From positions 62,001 to 126,000 of the forward strand of contig NZ_BJCL01000010.1 of NCBI RefSeq assembly GCF_005403045.1: a stretch of 64,000 nt of DNA, given 5' to 3'. This document shows positions 37,652 to 46,873 of this stretch, in pieces. Both the position numbers and the translations under genes were made by a program. Origin of the DNA: Pseudaquabacterium pictum. Lineage in GTDB: Bacteria > Pseudomonadota > Gammaproteobacteria > Burkholderiales > Burkholderiaceae_C. The notes below the pieces were generated by a model that worked only from the letters and a program-made list of their open reading frames with translations, ran no database searches and had not been told where the DNA came from. How positions within the stretch are numbered: position 1 is the first letter of the stretch; the number at the start of each line of letters is the position of its first letter.

Positions 37652-38588
37652 GCTGGTCGACCTGCTGCTGGCCGCGCCCTTCTGGGTGGCGGTGCTGCGC
37701 ATCGCCACGCCGCTGATCCTGGGCACGCTGGGCGTGCTGCTGTGCGAGCGGGCGGGGGTGCTGAACCTGGGCATCGAGGGCATCCTGGTGGCCGGCGCCT
37801 TTGCCGGCTGGCTGGGTGCCTACAACGGCCTGGGGCTGTGGGGCGGGGTGCTGGTGGCGGCGCTGGTGGGCGCAGCTTTTGGTCTGCTGCATGCCTTCCT
37901 GACGGTGACGCTCACGCTGTCGCAGCATGTGGCCGGCCTGGGCATCACCCTGCTGGCCACCAGCCTGGCCAGCTTCGCCTACCGGGTCAGCTTTCCCAAG
38001 GTGGACAGCCCGCCCACCATCACCCCGTTCGCGCCGATGGCCTGGTTGCCGATCCCGGTGCTGAACCAGCAGACGCCGCTCACCTTGCTGGCGCTGGTGG
38101 CCGTGCCGCTGGTGGCCTGGGTGCTTTACCGCACGCCGCTGGGCCTGGCGGTGCGCATGGTGGGCGAGAACCCGGCCGCGGCCGAAGGCCAGGGCCTGGA
38201 TGTGCGGCGGCTGCGCACCGGCGCCATCGTGGTCGGGTCGGCGCTGATGGGCGTGGCGGGCGCCTTCCTGACGCTGAGCGCCTTCAACGCCTTTTACTTC
38301 AACATGGTCAACGGCCGCGGCTGGGTGTGCGTGGCCCTGGTGGTGTTTGCCAGCTGGCGGCCGGGCAAGGCGCTGCTGGGCGCGCTGCTGTTCGCCTTCT
38401 TCGACGCACTGCAGCTGCGCCTGCAGCAGGCCACCGGCGCCGATGGCGGCCCGCTGGGCCTGGCCTTGCCGTACCAGCTGTACCTGATGCTGCCGTATGC
38501 GATGGCCATCGTGGCGCTGGTGCTGGTGGCCCGGCGGGCGGCCTATCCGCAGGCGCTGATGAAGCCCTACCGCAAGGGCGAGCGGTAG
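37644..38588 (+). CDS. ABC transporter permease, second subunit
   Basis: 314 residues, about nine membrane helices, BPD_transp_2 family. NLGIEGILVAGAF and VRMVGENPAAAEGQGLDV mark the YufQ/NupC-like partner. ATG overlaps the previous permease by eight bases. Last gene of the importer operon. A weak GTGCCC/GGGCAC stem (38623-38641) lies after its stop. Confidence 0.9.
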   Translation: MAELVDLLLAAPFWVAVLRIATPLILGTLGVLLCERAGVLNLGIEGILVAGAFAGWLGAYNGLGLWGGVLVAALVGAAFGLLHAFLTVTLTLSQHVAGLGITLLATSLASFAYRVSFPKVDSPPTITPFAPMAWLPIPVLNQQTPLTLLALVAVPLVAWVLYRTPLGLAVRMVGENPAAAEGQGLDVRRLRTGAIVVGSALMGVAGAFLTLSAFNAFYFNMVNGRGWVCVALVVFASWRPGKALLGALLFAFFDALQLRLQQATGADGGPLGLALPYQLYLMLPYAMAIVALVLVARRAAYPQALMKPYRKGER

Positions 38589-38665
38589 GTCGGCACGCAC
38601 CCAGGCGGCGTGATGCGTCTGTGTGCCCGGGGCGAGGGCACCTGCCACCCGCTCACCGCAGGCAC

Positions 38666-38698
38666 GCTCAGCACAGCTTCAGGGTGACTCCCTAGATT
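38666..38698 (+). promoter_or_regulatory. tandem response-regulator box and -10 of the RND efflux operon
   Basis: GCTCAG (38666-38671), four bases, GCTTCAG (38676-38682) gives TCAG cores 11 bp apart. Ten bases later comes TAGATT (38693-38698), a four-of-six -10 box about 27 bases before the ATG. The box-to--10 spacing is the same as at the two boxes near the response regulator gene, so I infer one shared activator. The first half-site is one base short. Confidence 0.5.
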
Positions 38699-38724
38699 GC
38701 GGGCTCTGTTCTGTCGAGCCCGCC

Positions 38725-39921
38725 ATGTCCGTCCTGCCATCCCTGCTTCATCTCCTGCTGCTGGCCACTGCCACGCTGGCCCATGCAGCGCCTGCGCTGC
38801 TGGTGCTCACCCCTGCGCAGCAGCGCCAGGCTGGCGTGCAGACGGCGCCTCCCACCGCCAGTCAGGGCGGTGCCACATCAGCGCAGGCGGGTGGTGCCAG
38901 TCTGTTGCTGCAGGGCAGCGTGGTGGCCCCACCACAAGCGATGGAACTGGTCAGCGCACCGATGGCTGGCGTGGTGCAGTCGGTGCTCGTGAACAACGCC
39001 GATGCCGTGCGCGCCGGCCAGGCCATGCTGCGCCTGCACAGCCCGGCGCTGATGTCCGTCCAGCGCGAGTTCCTGCAGCTGCGGCTGCAAGCCGAACAAG
39101 CGGACGAGCGCCTGGCCCGTGACCAGCGTCTCGCGGACGACGGCATCATTGCCGCCGCCCGGTTGCATGAGACCCGCAACGCCGCCCAGCAGGCCCGTCT
39201 CGGTGCGCTGGAACGCCGCCAGGCCCTGCGTCTGGCCGGCCTGTCCGACGGCCAGATTCAACATCTGGTGACCACGGCCAGCGTGCAGCCGGCGCTCAGC
39301 GTGCCCGCCGCTGCGGCCGGCCGCGTGGCGGAGGTGCTGGTGCAGCCCGGCCAGCAGGTCGAGGCCGGTGCGCCACTGATGCGCATCGCGCGCCCGGTGG
39401 CACTGGGCCTGGCGCTGCAGGCCACGCCGGCCCAGGCGGCGCAGTTGCGCCCAGGTGCCGCGGTGCAGGTTCAGGGCTGCGGCCTGGCGGGCACGGTGCG
39501 CGGTGTGGCGCCTGCGATGCAGGGCAGCAATCAGGCGGTGATCGTGCAGGTGGCGCTGGCCCGGGCTGCCGACTGCGTGCAGGCCAATCAGGTCGTCAGT
39601 GCCAGCGTTGCCCTGCCAGGGGCCGATACCGGCGTGCAATGGCTGCCTGTCGCGGCGTTGTGGCAGCTGTCGGGCCAGGACCATGTCTTCATTGCCGCGT
39701 CCGGCGGTTTCAGGCCCCAGCCGGTGACCGTGTTGTCGCGCACCGGCCAGCAGGCCAGCGTGCGTGGCCTGGCCGGTGATGTGCACGTGGTGGTGGCCGG
39801 TGTGGCTGCGCTGAAGGGCGCCTGGTTGGGCCTGGGTGAAATCGTGCCAGTGGCGGCACCCGCTGCGTCGGCGGTCGGTGCGGCCCCGGCAGCGCGCGTG
39901 GCCACCGGCGGGGTGCGCTGA
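38725..39921 (+). CDS. efflux RND transporter periplasmic adaptor subunit (HME family)
   Basis: 398 residues. Signal peptide ending HAAPA, beta-barrel and lipoyl segments around VSAPMAGVVQSVLVNNADAV, an alpha-helical hairpin (about 105-180) with REFLQLRLQAEQAD, then a second lipoyl half (AAAGRVAEVLVQPGQQVEAGAPLM). This is the CusB/CzcB architecture without a CusF-like or YHS metal domain and without an N-terminal Met/His cluster. It links the pump to the outer-membrane channel. One-base overlap with the pump gene (TGATG). Confidence 0.88.
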   Translation: MSVLPSLLHLLLLATATLAHAAPALLVLTPAQQRQAGVQTAPPTASQGGATSAQAGGASLLLQGSVVAPPQAMELVSAPMAGVVQSVLVNNADAVRAGQAMLRLHSPALMSVQREFLQLRLQAEQADERLARDQRLADDGIIAAARLHETRNAAQQARLGALERRQALRLAGLSDGQIQHLVTTASVQPALSVPAAAAGRVAEVLVQPGQQVEAGAPLMRIARPVALGLALQATPAQAAQLRPGAAVQVQGCGLAGTVRGVAPAMQGSNQAVIVQVALARAADCVQANQVVSASVALPGADTGVQWLPVAALWQLSGQDHVFIAASGGFRPQPVTVLSRTGQQASVRGLAGDVHVVVAGVAALKGAWLGLGEIVPVAAPAASAVGAAPAARVATGGVR

Positions 39922-42900
39922 TGCTGGCACGGCTGATCGCGCTGTCGCTCTCGCAGCGGCTGCTGGTGCTGGTGCTGACCATGGGCCTGGTGGCCGGTGG
40001 CTGGCTGGCCCTGCGCGGCCTGCCCATCGACGCCTTTCCCGATGTCTCCAGCACCCAGGTCAAGCTGATCCTGAAGGCGCCGGGCATGACGCCCGAGGAG
40101 GTGGAGACCCGCATCACCGCGCCCATCGAGCAGGAGCTGCTCGGCATCCCGCACCAGGCGGTCTTGCGCTCGCAATCCAAGTACGCCATCGCCGACATCA
40201 CGCTCGACTTCGAGGACGGTACCGATCTGTACTGGGCGCGCCAGCAGGTCAGCGAACGGCTGACCGGCGTGTTGAAGGACCTGCCGCCCAGCGTGAGCGG
40301 CGGCCTTGCGCCGGTGACCACGCCGCTGGGCGAGGTGTTCATGTTCACCGTGGACGGCCCGCTCTCGCTGGAGGCCAGGCGCACCCTGCTGGAATGGGTG
40401 ATCCGCCCGCAGCTGCGCGGCATCCCCGGCGTGGCCGAGGTCAACTCCCTGGGCGGCCTGGTGCGCAGCTACGAGGTGGTGCCCGACACCTCGGCGCTCG
40501 CCGCGCGTGGTGTGTCGCTGGCGCAGGTGCAGGCCGCGCTGCTGGCCAACAACCGCAACGACGGCGCCGGCCGCCTGAACAGCGCCGATGAATCCCTGCT
40601 GGTGCGCAGCAGCGGCAACCTGGCCTCGCTGGACGATGTGCGTGCGGTGGTGGTGTCGCAGACCGATGGCGCCGCCGTGCGCATCGGCGATGTGGCCGAG
40701 GTGCGCATCGGCGCGCTGACACGCTACGGCACCGTCACCCAGGACGGCCGCGGCGAGGCGGTGGAAGGCCTGGTGCTGGCCATGCGTGGTGCCAACGCGC
40801 AGCAGGTGGTGGCGCAGGTGCGCGACAAGCTCGCCGCGCTGGCGCCCAGCCTGCCCAAGGGCACCACCATCACCCCGTTCTACGACCGCGGCAACCTGGT
40901 CGAGCGCGCGGTGAAGACGGTGACCAGCGCCCTGGGCGAGGCCACCCTGCTGGTGCTGGTGCTGCTGTTCGTCTTCCTGGGCAACCTGCGGGCGGCGCTG
41001 GTGGTGGCCACCATCCTGCCGCTGTCGGCCCTGCTCACCTTTGTCCTCATGCGCCAGTGGGGCCTGTCGGCCAACCTGATGTCGCTGGGCGGCCTGGCCA
41101 TTGCCATCGGCATGCTGGTGGACGCGGCCGTGGTGGTGGTGGAGAACATCGAGGCCCATGCCGGCGAGCAGGTCCCCGGCCTGCCGCGCGCGAAGCTGCA
41201 TGTGATCTTCCGCGCCGTGCAGGAGGTGGCCGTGCCGGTCACGGCCGGCATCGCCATCATCATCATCGTGTTCCTGCCCCTGCTCACGCTCCAGGGGTTG
41301 GAGGGCAAGCTGTTCGGCCCGGTGGCACTGACCATCGTGTTTGCACTGGCAGCATCGCTGCTGCTGTCGCTGACGGTGATTCCGGTGCTGGCCTCGCTGC
41401 TGCTGGGCGAGGCCAGCCACCGCGCGCCCTGGCTGGTGCGCCATCTCGATGCCCTCTACAGCCGCGTGCTGGCCTGGGCGCTGGCGCATGAGCGCTGGGT
41501 GTTCGGCGGCGCACTGGCGCTGCTGGTGGCCGCGGGCGCGGCCTATCCACTGATCGGCAAGTCGTTCATGCCGTCGCTCGACGAGGGCGACATCATCCTG
41601 CAGCTGGAGAAGCTCCCGTCGATCAACCTCGATCGCTCGGCCGCCACCGACCTGGCGGTGCAGCGTCGGATCCTGGCCCAGGTGCCCGAGGTGGAGCGCA
41701 TCGTGGCGCGCACCGGCTCCGACGAGCTGGGCCTGGACCCGATGGGTCTGAACGAGACGGACAGCTTCCTGGTGCTCCAGCCGCGCGCCAGCTGGCGCTT
41801 CGCGGACAAGTCCGAGCTGATCGACGCGCTGCGCAAGGCGGTGGCTGACTTTCCGGGCGTGAACTTCAGCTTCACCCAGCCGATCGAGATGCGCACCTCC
41901 GAGATGCTGTCGGGCGTGCGCGGTGATCTGGCGGTCAAGATCTACGGCACCGACAACGCCGAGCTGGCGCGGCTGGCCGAAGCCACGGTGGCCGCACTGA
42001 CCGCCCTGCCCGGCAGCGAGGATGTGCAGACCGTGAAGAACGCGGGTGTGCAGTACCTGCAGCTGGCGCTGGACCGCCAGGCCATCGGCCGGCTTGGCCT
42101 GAACGCCGACGAGGTGCAGGACAGCCTGCGCACCCTGGTCGAAGGCATGTCCGCGGGCGTGGTGATCGAGGGTGGGCGCCGCCTGCCGCTGATCCTGCGT
42201 GGCCCGCAGACCCTGGGCGTGGCCGACATCCAGGCGCTGCGCCTGCCGATGGCCGGCGGCGCGTCGGTGGCGCTGTCGTCGGTGGCCCGGGTGGCCACCC
42301 AGGACGGGCCGGTGAAGGTGGAGCGCGAGAACGGCTCGCGCATGGTGGTGGTGCGCGCCAATGTGCGTGGCCGCGACCTGGTGGGCTTCGTCGCCGATGC
42401 CCAGGCCGCCGTGGCCAGGCAGGTGCCGCTGCCCAGCGGCTACCGCATCGGCTGGGGCGGCCAGTTCGAGAACCAGCAGCGCGCCGCCGCCCGGCTGGCC
42501 CTGGTGGTGCCGATCGCCCTGGGCCTGATCTTCGGCCTGCTGTTCGCCACGTTGGGATCTGTGCGCCAGGCCCTGCTGGTGCTGGCCAACATCCCGCTCG
42601 CCCTGGTGGGCGGCGTGGTGGCCCTGGCCGTGACCGGTGAATACCTGTCGGTGCCGGCCTCGGTGGGCTTCATCGCGCTGATGGGCATCGCCGTGCTGAA
42701 CGGCCTGGTGATGATCACCCACTTCAACCAGCTGCATGCCCGCGGTCAGCCCCTGGCCAGCCTGGTCTTTGACGGCGCTCGCCGCCGGCTGCGTCCGGTT
42801 CTGATGACCGCCAGCATCACCGGTTTCGGCCTGGTGCCGCTGCTGCTGGCCACCGGCCCGGGCTCGGAGATCCAGCGCCCGCTGGCCATCGTCGTGATCG

Positions 42901-42977
42901 GCGGCCTGGTCAGCGCCACCGCACTCACCCTGCTGCTGCTGCCCAGCCTGTTCAGGCGTTTCGGCATCAAGAACTGA
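39921..42977 (+). CDS. heavy-metal efflux RND pump (CzcA/CusA family)
   Basis: 1018 residues, 12 membrane helices with two large periplasmic loops. Proton-driven metal export. HME hallmarks: FPDVSSTQVKL, DFEDGTDLYWARQQV and QPIEMRTSEMLSGVRGDLAV. The TM4 proton-relay motif is AIGMLVDAAVVVVEN: the first Asp of the CzcA motif (DFG..VDGA) is replaced, while the second Asp and the Glu remain, as in monovalent-type CusA. The periplasmic porter region looks CzcA-like. Substrate (Cu/Ag, or Zn/Co/Cd) is therefore left open. Confidence 0.92.
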   Translation: MLARLIALSLSQRLLVLVLTMGLVAGGWLALRGLPIDAFPDVSSTQVKLILKAPGMTPEEVETRITAPIEQELLGIPHQAVLRSQSKYAIADITLDFEDGTDLYWARQQVSERLTGVLKDLPPSVSGGLAPVTTPLGEVFMFTVDGPLSLEARRTLLEWVIRPQLRGIPGVAEVNSLGGLVRSYEVVPDTSALAARGVSLAQVQAALLANNRNDGAGRLNSADESLLVRSSGNLASLDDVRAVVVSQTDGAAVRIGDVAEVRIGALTRYGTVTQDGRGEAVEGLVLAMRGANAQQVVAQVRDKLAALAPSLPKGTTITPFYDRGNLVERAVKTVTSALGEATLLVLVLLFVFLGNLRAALVVATILPLSALLTFVLMRQWGLSANLMSLGGLAIAIGMLVDAAVVVVENIEAHAGEQVPGLPRAKLHVIFRAVQEVAVPVTAGIAIIIIVFLPLLTLQGLEGKLFGPVALTIVFALAASLLLSLTVIPVLASLLLGEASHRAPWLVRHLDALYSRVLAWALAHERWVFGGALALLVAAGAAYPLIGKSFMPSLDEGDIILQLEKLPSINLDRSAATDLAVQRRILAQVPEVERIVARTGSDELGLDPMGLNETDSFLVLQPRASWRFADKSELIDALRKAVADFPGVNFSFTQPIEMRTSEMLSGVRGDLAVKIYGTDNAELARLAEATVAALTALPGSEDVQTVKNAGVQYLQLALDRQAIGRLGLNADEVQDSLRTLVEGMSAGVVIEGGRRLPLILRGPQTLGVADIQALRLPMAGGASVALSSVARVATQDGPVKVERENGSRMVVVRANVRGRDLVGFVADAQAAVARQVPLPSGYRIGWGGQFENQQRAAARLALVVPIALGLIFGLLFATLGSVRQALLVLANIPLALVGGVVALAVTGEYLSVPASVGFIALMGIAVLNGLVMITHFNQLHARGQPLASLVFDGARRRLRPVLMTASITGFGLVPLLLATGPGSEIQRPLAIVVIGGLVSATALTLLLLPSLFRRFGIKN

Positions 42978-42987
42978 GCCCCCCACC

Positions 42988-43305
42988 ATGGATGACTCCC
43001 TGTACGACTGCGTGCTCACGCTGGCCCTGCCCCAGGCGCTGGAGGAGGAGGCATTGGACCTGCTGCTCGCACACCCGCAGTGGGTCGACGGCTTCTCCGT
43101 GGTGCATGCCGAAGGGCACGGCCGGCTGGTGCAGCTGCCCAGCGTGATGGAACAGATCCGCGGCCGCGCCCGACGCTGCCTGGTCACGGTGCTGATGCGG
43201 CACGTCCACACGCCCGACCTGCTGCAGGCGCTGCAGCAGACCTTTCCCCATCCGCAAGCGGCCTGGTGGATCACACCGCTGACCAGTTTTGGACGATTGG
43301 CATGA
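42988..43305 (+). CDS. DUF3240 family protein of the RND operon
   Basis: 105 residues, soluble, no signal. MDDSLYDCVLTLALPQALEEEALDLL followed by a ferredoxin-like strand pattern and RCLVTVLMRH matches DUF3240, a small PII-like family found almost only inside HME-RND operons of beta- and gammaproteobacteria. A cytoplasmic sensing or modulating role is inferred. Its TGA overlaps the ATG of the outer-membrane factor. Confidence 0.85.
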   Translation: MDDSLYDCVLTLALPQALEEEALDLLLAHPQWVDGFSVVHAEGHGRLVQLPSVMEQIRGRARRCLVTVLMRHVHTPDLLQALQQTFPHPQAAWWITPLTSFGRLA

Positions 43306-44618
43306 CAACCCTCGCTCGTGGGCCGCAAGCCCGTCGCATCGCCCGCGCCGCGGCGCTGATGCTCGCCGGTCTGCCGCTGTGGCTGGCCGCTCAGACGGTC
43401 ACCATCACCCAGCCCGCCGGGCTTCACGGCTTGCCGCCCGAACACCTGCTGCGTGAAGCGCTGTTGCAGGCACCCGAAGCCCAGGCCGCCAGCGCCAGCC
43501 AGCGCGCCGACCATGCCATGGCCACGCAGCTGCGCCTGGGCCCGAACGATTGGGTGCTGCGCGCCGGTCTGGCGCAGCGCAGTGAACGCGGCGGCGCCTC
43601 CTTCAGCGAGCGCGAGATCGCTGTCGAGCGCACGCTGCGCTGGGGCAGCAAGGCGGCGCAGGACGATGACCTGGCCACGCAGGTGCACCTCGTGGCCAGC
43701 CTGCGCCTGCAGTCGGCGTGGCAGGACGCTGCCGCGGCTCTGCTGTCGCAGTGGTTCGACGCCCTGCGCGACCAGCAGACCGCCTGGCACCAGCAGCACC
43801 AGGTGCAGTTGGCGACCGCCCAGGTGGCTGCACTGCAGCGCCGGGTGGCCGCCGGCGATGCGGCACCGCTGCTGTTGCGCCAGGCCGAAGGCGAACTCGC
43901 CCGCACCAGTGCGGCCCAGGCCAGCGCCGAACAGCGCGCAAGCACCAGCCGCCTGGCGCTGCTGCGGCGGTATCCGCAGCTGGCGGCCGCCTGGCCGGCT
44001 GCCGGCTCCGCACCGGACACCGCCCAGGCTGACGTGCGCCAGCCGGGCTCAGCCGACCAGGCCAAGACCGCGGAACAACTGCTGGACCGCCATCCGGCAC
44101 TGGGCGCCGCCCAGGCCGAGCTGGTGCTTGCCCGCCTGCAGCTGCGCCGTCTGGAGGCTGACCGCCAAGCCGATCCCACGCTGGGCTTGCGCTTTGCCCA
44201 GGAGCGCGGTGGTACCGAACGGGTGCTGGGATTCACGGTGTCGATGCCCTTCGGCGGTCCGCTGCGCGAGAGCCGCGTCCAGGGCGGACAGGCGGCACTG
44301 GCTGGCGCCGAGGCGCGGTTGCGCGGCCTGCAGCAGCAACTGGCCACCGATGCGGCCCGCCTGTCAGCCGCGCCCGAGCAGGCGGCCGCGGTGCAGCAGC
44401 GTCTGCAGGCCGCCGCCCGTGCAGCCGCCCTGAGTGCGCAGATGACCCAGCGCGCCCAGGTGGCCGGCGAAGCCACGCTTGCGGAACTGCTGCAGCAGCA
44501 GCGCCAGGCCGGCGAAGCCGCACTGGCAGGCGCGATGGCCGACATCGACTTGCTGCAGGCGCAGGCGGGCCTGCAACTGGCCCTGCATCGGCTGCTTCCC
44601 GCGCCTGTTCTCCCTTGA
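43302..44618 (+). CDS. outer-membrane efflux factor (TolC/CusC-like)
   Basis: 438 residues. Signal peptide (AALMLAGLPLWLAAQ), then two homologous halves of long Ala/Gln/Leu-rich helices typical of OEP domains, with the paired beta strands LGLRFAQERGGTERVLGFTVSMPFG. It has no lipobox. It completes the tripartite exporter. ATGA overlap with the DUF3240 gene. Confidence 0.87.
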   Translation: MTTLARGPQARRIARAAALMLAGLPLWLAAQTVTITQPAGLHGLPPEHLLREALLQAPEAQAASASQRADHAMATQLRLGPNDWVLRAGLAQRSERGGASFSEREIAVERTLRWGSKAAQDDDLATQVHLVASLRLQSAWQDAAAALLSQWFDALRDQQTAWHQQHQVQLATAQVAALQRRVAAGDAAPLLLRQAEGELARTSAAQASAEQRASTSRLALLRRYPQLAAAWPAAGSAPDTAQADVRQPGSADQAKTAEQLLDRHPALGAAQAELVLARLQLRRLEADRQADPTLGLRFAQERGGTERVLGFTVSMPFGGPLRESRVQGGQAALAGAEARLRGLQQQLATDAARLSAAPEQAAAVQQRLQAAARAAALSAQMTQRAQVAGEATLAELLQQQRQAGEAALAGAMADIDLLQAQAGLQLALHRLLPAPVLP

Positions 44619-44643
44619 CCTGCTGTTCAGCACACCTGCCACC

Positions 44644-44994
44644 ATGAGACGCCTTGTCCCTGCCTTTGCCAGCCTGAGCGCTGTCGCCGTTCTTGCCGGC
44701 TGCGCGCTGCCCGTCACCGTCTTTGAAGGGCGCTACGCCATGCGCGACGGTTGGTACACCGCCACCGTGGTGCGCACGGTCAGCGATGCCGACCTGCCAC
44801 CGGTTCTGCGGCCCGATTGCCCCCTTGCCGCTTCTGCACACCAGTGGGTCGTCGTGGACTACCGTCCCGCTGGTCGGCCTCGGCGGGTGGCGGTGCCGGT
44901 GTCGGCGGCCGCCCAGCACGCGGTCGGCACGCCGGTGTATGTGCAGGTGCAGGATTGCCTGCGTGCGCTGGCCCCGCGGCGGACGGCGGGCTGA
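44644..44994 (+). CDS. small lipoprotein at the end of the efflux operon
   Basis: 116 residues. Lipobox LAGC after MRRLVPAFASLSAVAV, so a lipid-anchored envelope protein with about 98 mature residues. Two further Cys (RPDCPL, VQDCLR) could form a disulfide. I do not recognise the family. It is 25 bases after the outer-membrane factor and before the terminator hairpin, so it is probably the last gene of the efflux transcript. Confidence 0.7.
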   Translation: MRRLVPAFASLSAVAVLAGCALPVTVFEGRYAMRDGWYTATVVRTVSDADLPPVLRPDCPLAASAHQWVVVDYRPAGRPRRVAVPVSAAAQHAVGTPVYVQVQDCLRALAPRRTAG

Positions 44995-45027
44995 GCCGCA
45001 CCCCTCAGAGAAGCCTGAAGCGCGACC

Positions 45028-45055
45028 AGCGCACCCCCGAGACCGGAGGTGCGCT
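45028..45055. terminator. convergent terminator hairpin
   Basis: AGCGCACC (45028-45035) and GGTGCGCT (45048-45055) form a perfect 8-bp stem with a 12-base loop between the lipoprotein stop and the convergent DUF5666 gene stop. No U-tract. Confidence 0.55.
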
Positions 45056-45061
45056 GCAGCA

Positions 45062-46723
45062 TCACTCCAGTTCGATCTTGCTGGCGTCCAGCACCGTGCC
45101 CAGCAGGCTGCCCTTGGTCTCCACGAACAGGCCAGCGCCGAGCTGGGCTGCCGACAGGCGATTGAACGTGGTGCCAGCACCATGCCGGACGGTCACCGTG
45201 GCGGGTGCGCTGCCTGCGTACTCGAGCTTGTAGACCTGCAGGTCGAACTCGCCCGGGCGCACTGCGGTGATCAGGCCCTTGGCTTCGACGAAGCTGGCGA
45301 CCAGCACCGGCGACGTGGGCTGGCCGGTGGCGGGCAGGCCGGCCACTGGTTGTGCACTGGCGCAGGCGCCTTCCAGCTCGACCTTGACCGGCTGCATCTG
45401 ACCGGCCGCATCCACGCCACCCTTGACTTCGATCGGTGTGCCGGCCGCCAGGCAGGACAGTCCCCCGCGCTCGAAGTAGGCACCGCTGAGGTCGAGTGTC
45501 AGCGTGCTGCCCTGCAGCACGGCCGGCAGGTTCTTCGCGTGCAGCGCACGCAGCACCACTTGTTGGCCGTTGACGCTGCTGACCACACCCTTGATCTCGC
45601 TGTAGCTCCGCGCGGCGTCATCGTCGCGGTCTGCGCCGCTGCCCGACGGTCGGGTCTTGGATGCGCCTTCGATCTCCAGCAGATGGGCGGTGAAGCCGTT
45701 GCCTGCGGCGGCAGCCACCAGGTAGGCCTCGAGGCGCATGCCTGGTGCCAGCAGTGCCGCGCTGCCACGCTCGTAGCGGGCCTGCGTCACGTCGACGCGG
45801 ATGCTGCCGGTCGCGCCAGCCAGGCGGCTGCGGTCCACCGTCAGCGTGACGATGCCGTTCTCGACACCCGTCACCACGCCATGCACCTTGCCACTGGCCG
45901 CGCTGATGCCGTCGCTGCGGTCCTTCACCTGCCGCGCGCTGAACTGCAGAGCCTGCGCGCCCTGGCCGCTCACGCTGCCGTAGAGCTCGACCACACTGCC
46001 GACCACCGGGGTCCAGCCTGCCGTGCGCTCGGACAGGAAGGTGGTCTGGGCGTCGAGCGTGAAGGTCTGGCTGCCCAGTGCATCCGTCCGCACCGTGATG
46101 CTGGTGGCGGAGACGGCGGTCACCGTGCCTTTGGCCTCGGTGTAGCGGCTGTTCCAGCCGGCCAGGTCGGTGCTGCCGGCCAGTCGGGTCGCTGCCACCA
46201 GCGTGCTGCCTTCCAGGCGGAAGTTGGGCAGATCGAAGTCCAGCGCCAAGGCGCCGCTGCGGCTGTCCCAGCCCTCCAGCTTGAAGCCCAGGTAGCCGGC
46301 GGGCGCCTGCAGCGTCACGTCCTGCATGCTGCCGTCCAGGGTCTGCAGGCGGGCCTGGCCACTCACATACACCCGGATCTCGGTGGCATCCAGGGGCACG
46401 CTGGCCGTGGCCACCAGGGCACCGGTGCGGCGCAGGGTGGGCAGGTTGATCAGCTGGGGCGTGTCATGGCGCAAGATCTCGGTCTCGCCGGCCGGGCTGA
46501 CGACCGTGACCCGCGCAACACTCACCCACACTGCGTCGTAGGTGGCCGAGAAGTCGTCGGTGAAGTAGATGGCCGCCTGGGCGCTGGCCGTCGGCGCCTG
46601 CGCGGGTGGCTGGGCATCGCTGGTGCCGCCACCGCCACCGCCGCAGGCCGGCAGCAAGAGCGCCAGGCCCATGGACATGGCCAGCAGGGTCAGGTGGGGT
46701 CGTCGGATCGGGGTCTTCTTCAT
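45062..46723 (-). CDS. DUF4382/DUF5666 lipoprotein
   Basis: 553 residues. Lipobox LLPACGGGGGG, then a DUF4382-like domain (about 48-200; AIYFTDDFSATYDAVWVSVARV). After it come at least four OB-like beta-barrel repeats of DUF5666 type, each opening with E.KG.V..V (TEAKGTVTAVSATSITVR, SGKVHGVVTGVENGIVTL, SEIKGVVSSVNGQQVVLR, VEAKGLITAVRPGEFDL). An outer-membrane or periplasmic binding protein is likely. It is divergent from the two-component system and has the same upstream box, so I place it in that regulon. Confidence 0.8.
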   Translation of the reverse strand: MKKTPIRRPHLTLLAMSMGLALLLPACGGGGGGTSDAQPPAQAPTASAQAAIYFTDDFSATYDAVWVSVARVTVVSPAGETEILRHDTPQLINLPTLRRTGALVATASVPLDATEIRVYVSGQARLQTLDGSMQDVTLQAPAGYLGFKLEGWDSRSGALALDFDLPNFRLEGSTLVAATRLAGSTDLAGWNSRYTEAKGTVTAVSATSITVRTDALGSQTFTLDAQTTFLSERTAGWTPVVGSVVELYGSVSGQGAQALQFSARQVKDRSDGISAASGKVHGVVTGVENGIVTLTVDRSRLAGATGSIRVDVTQARYERGSAALLAPGMRLEAYLVAAAAGNGFTAHLLEIEGASKTRPSGSGADRDDDAARSYSEIKGVVSSVNGQQVVLRALHAKNLPAVLQGSTLTLDLSGAYFERGGLSCLAAGTPIEVKGGVDAAGQMQPVKVELEGACASAQPVAGLPATGQPTSPVLVASFVEAKGLITAVRPGEFDLQVYKLEYAGSAPATVTVRHGAGTTFNRLSAAQLGAGLFVETKGSLLGTVLDASKIELE

Positions 46724-46778
46724 TGCGCATCTCCAGTGGGGGTGTGGTGCGGGGTGACGTTCACCCATTCGCTGCGGC

Positions 46779-46812
46779 AGTGTCGAAAGGGTGTCTGAAG
46801 CGTCGCTGAAGC
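46779..46812 (-). promoter_or_regulatory. tandem response-regulator box for the DUF4382/DUF5666 gene
   Basis: On the minus strand: GCTTCAG, CGAC, GCTTCAG (46812-46795), two perfect copies with 11-bp period. Ten bases later is GACACT (46784-46779), a weak -10 about 55 bases before the ATG at 46723. Confidence 0.6.
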
Positions 46813-46873
46813 AAGCTGGCGAGCCGTCCCGGCCCGTCGTGCGCGTCACACTGTCCGGTGGCGGCAGGCAGGC

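Noticed and set aside
38623-38641. Terminator after the importer operon (GTGCCC/GGGCAC stem)
   Set aside because: Only six base pairs with a seven-base loop and no U-tract; too weak to list as a feature.
39588-43799. Very long open frame (about 1400 codons) on the minus strand opposite the RND operon
   Set aside because: Low-complexity Gln/His/Arg/Gly-rich translation with no domain; a GC-rich antisense shadow of the clear efflux genes on the plus strand.
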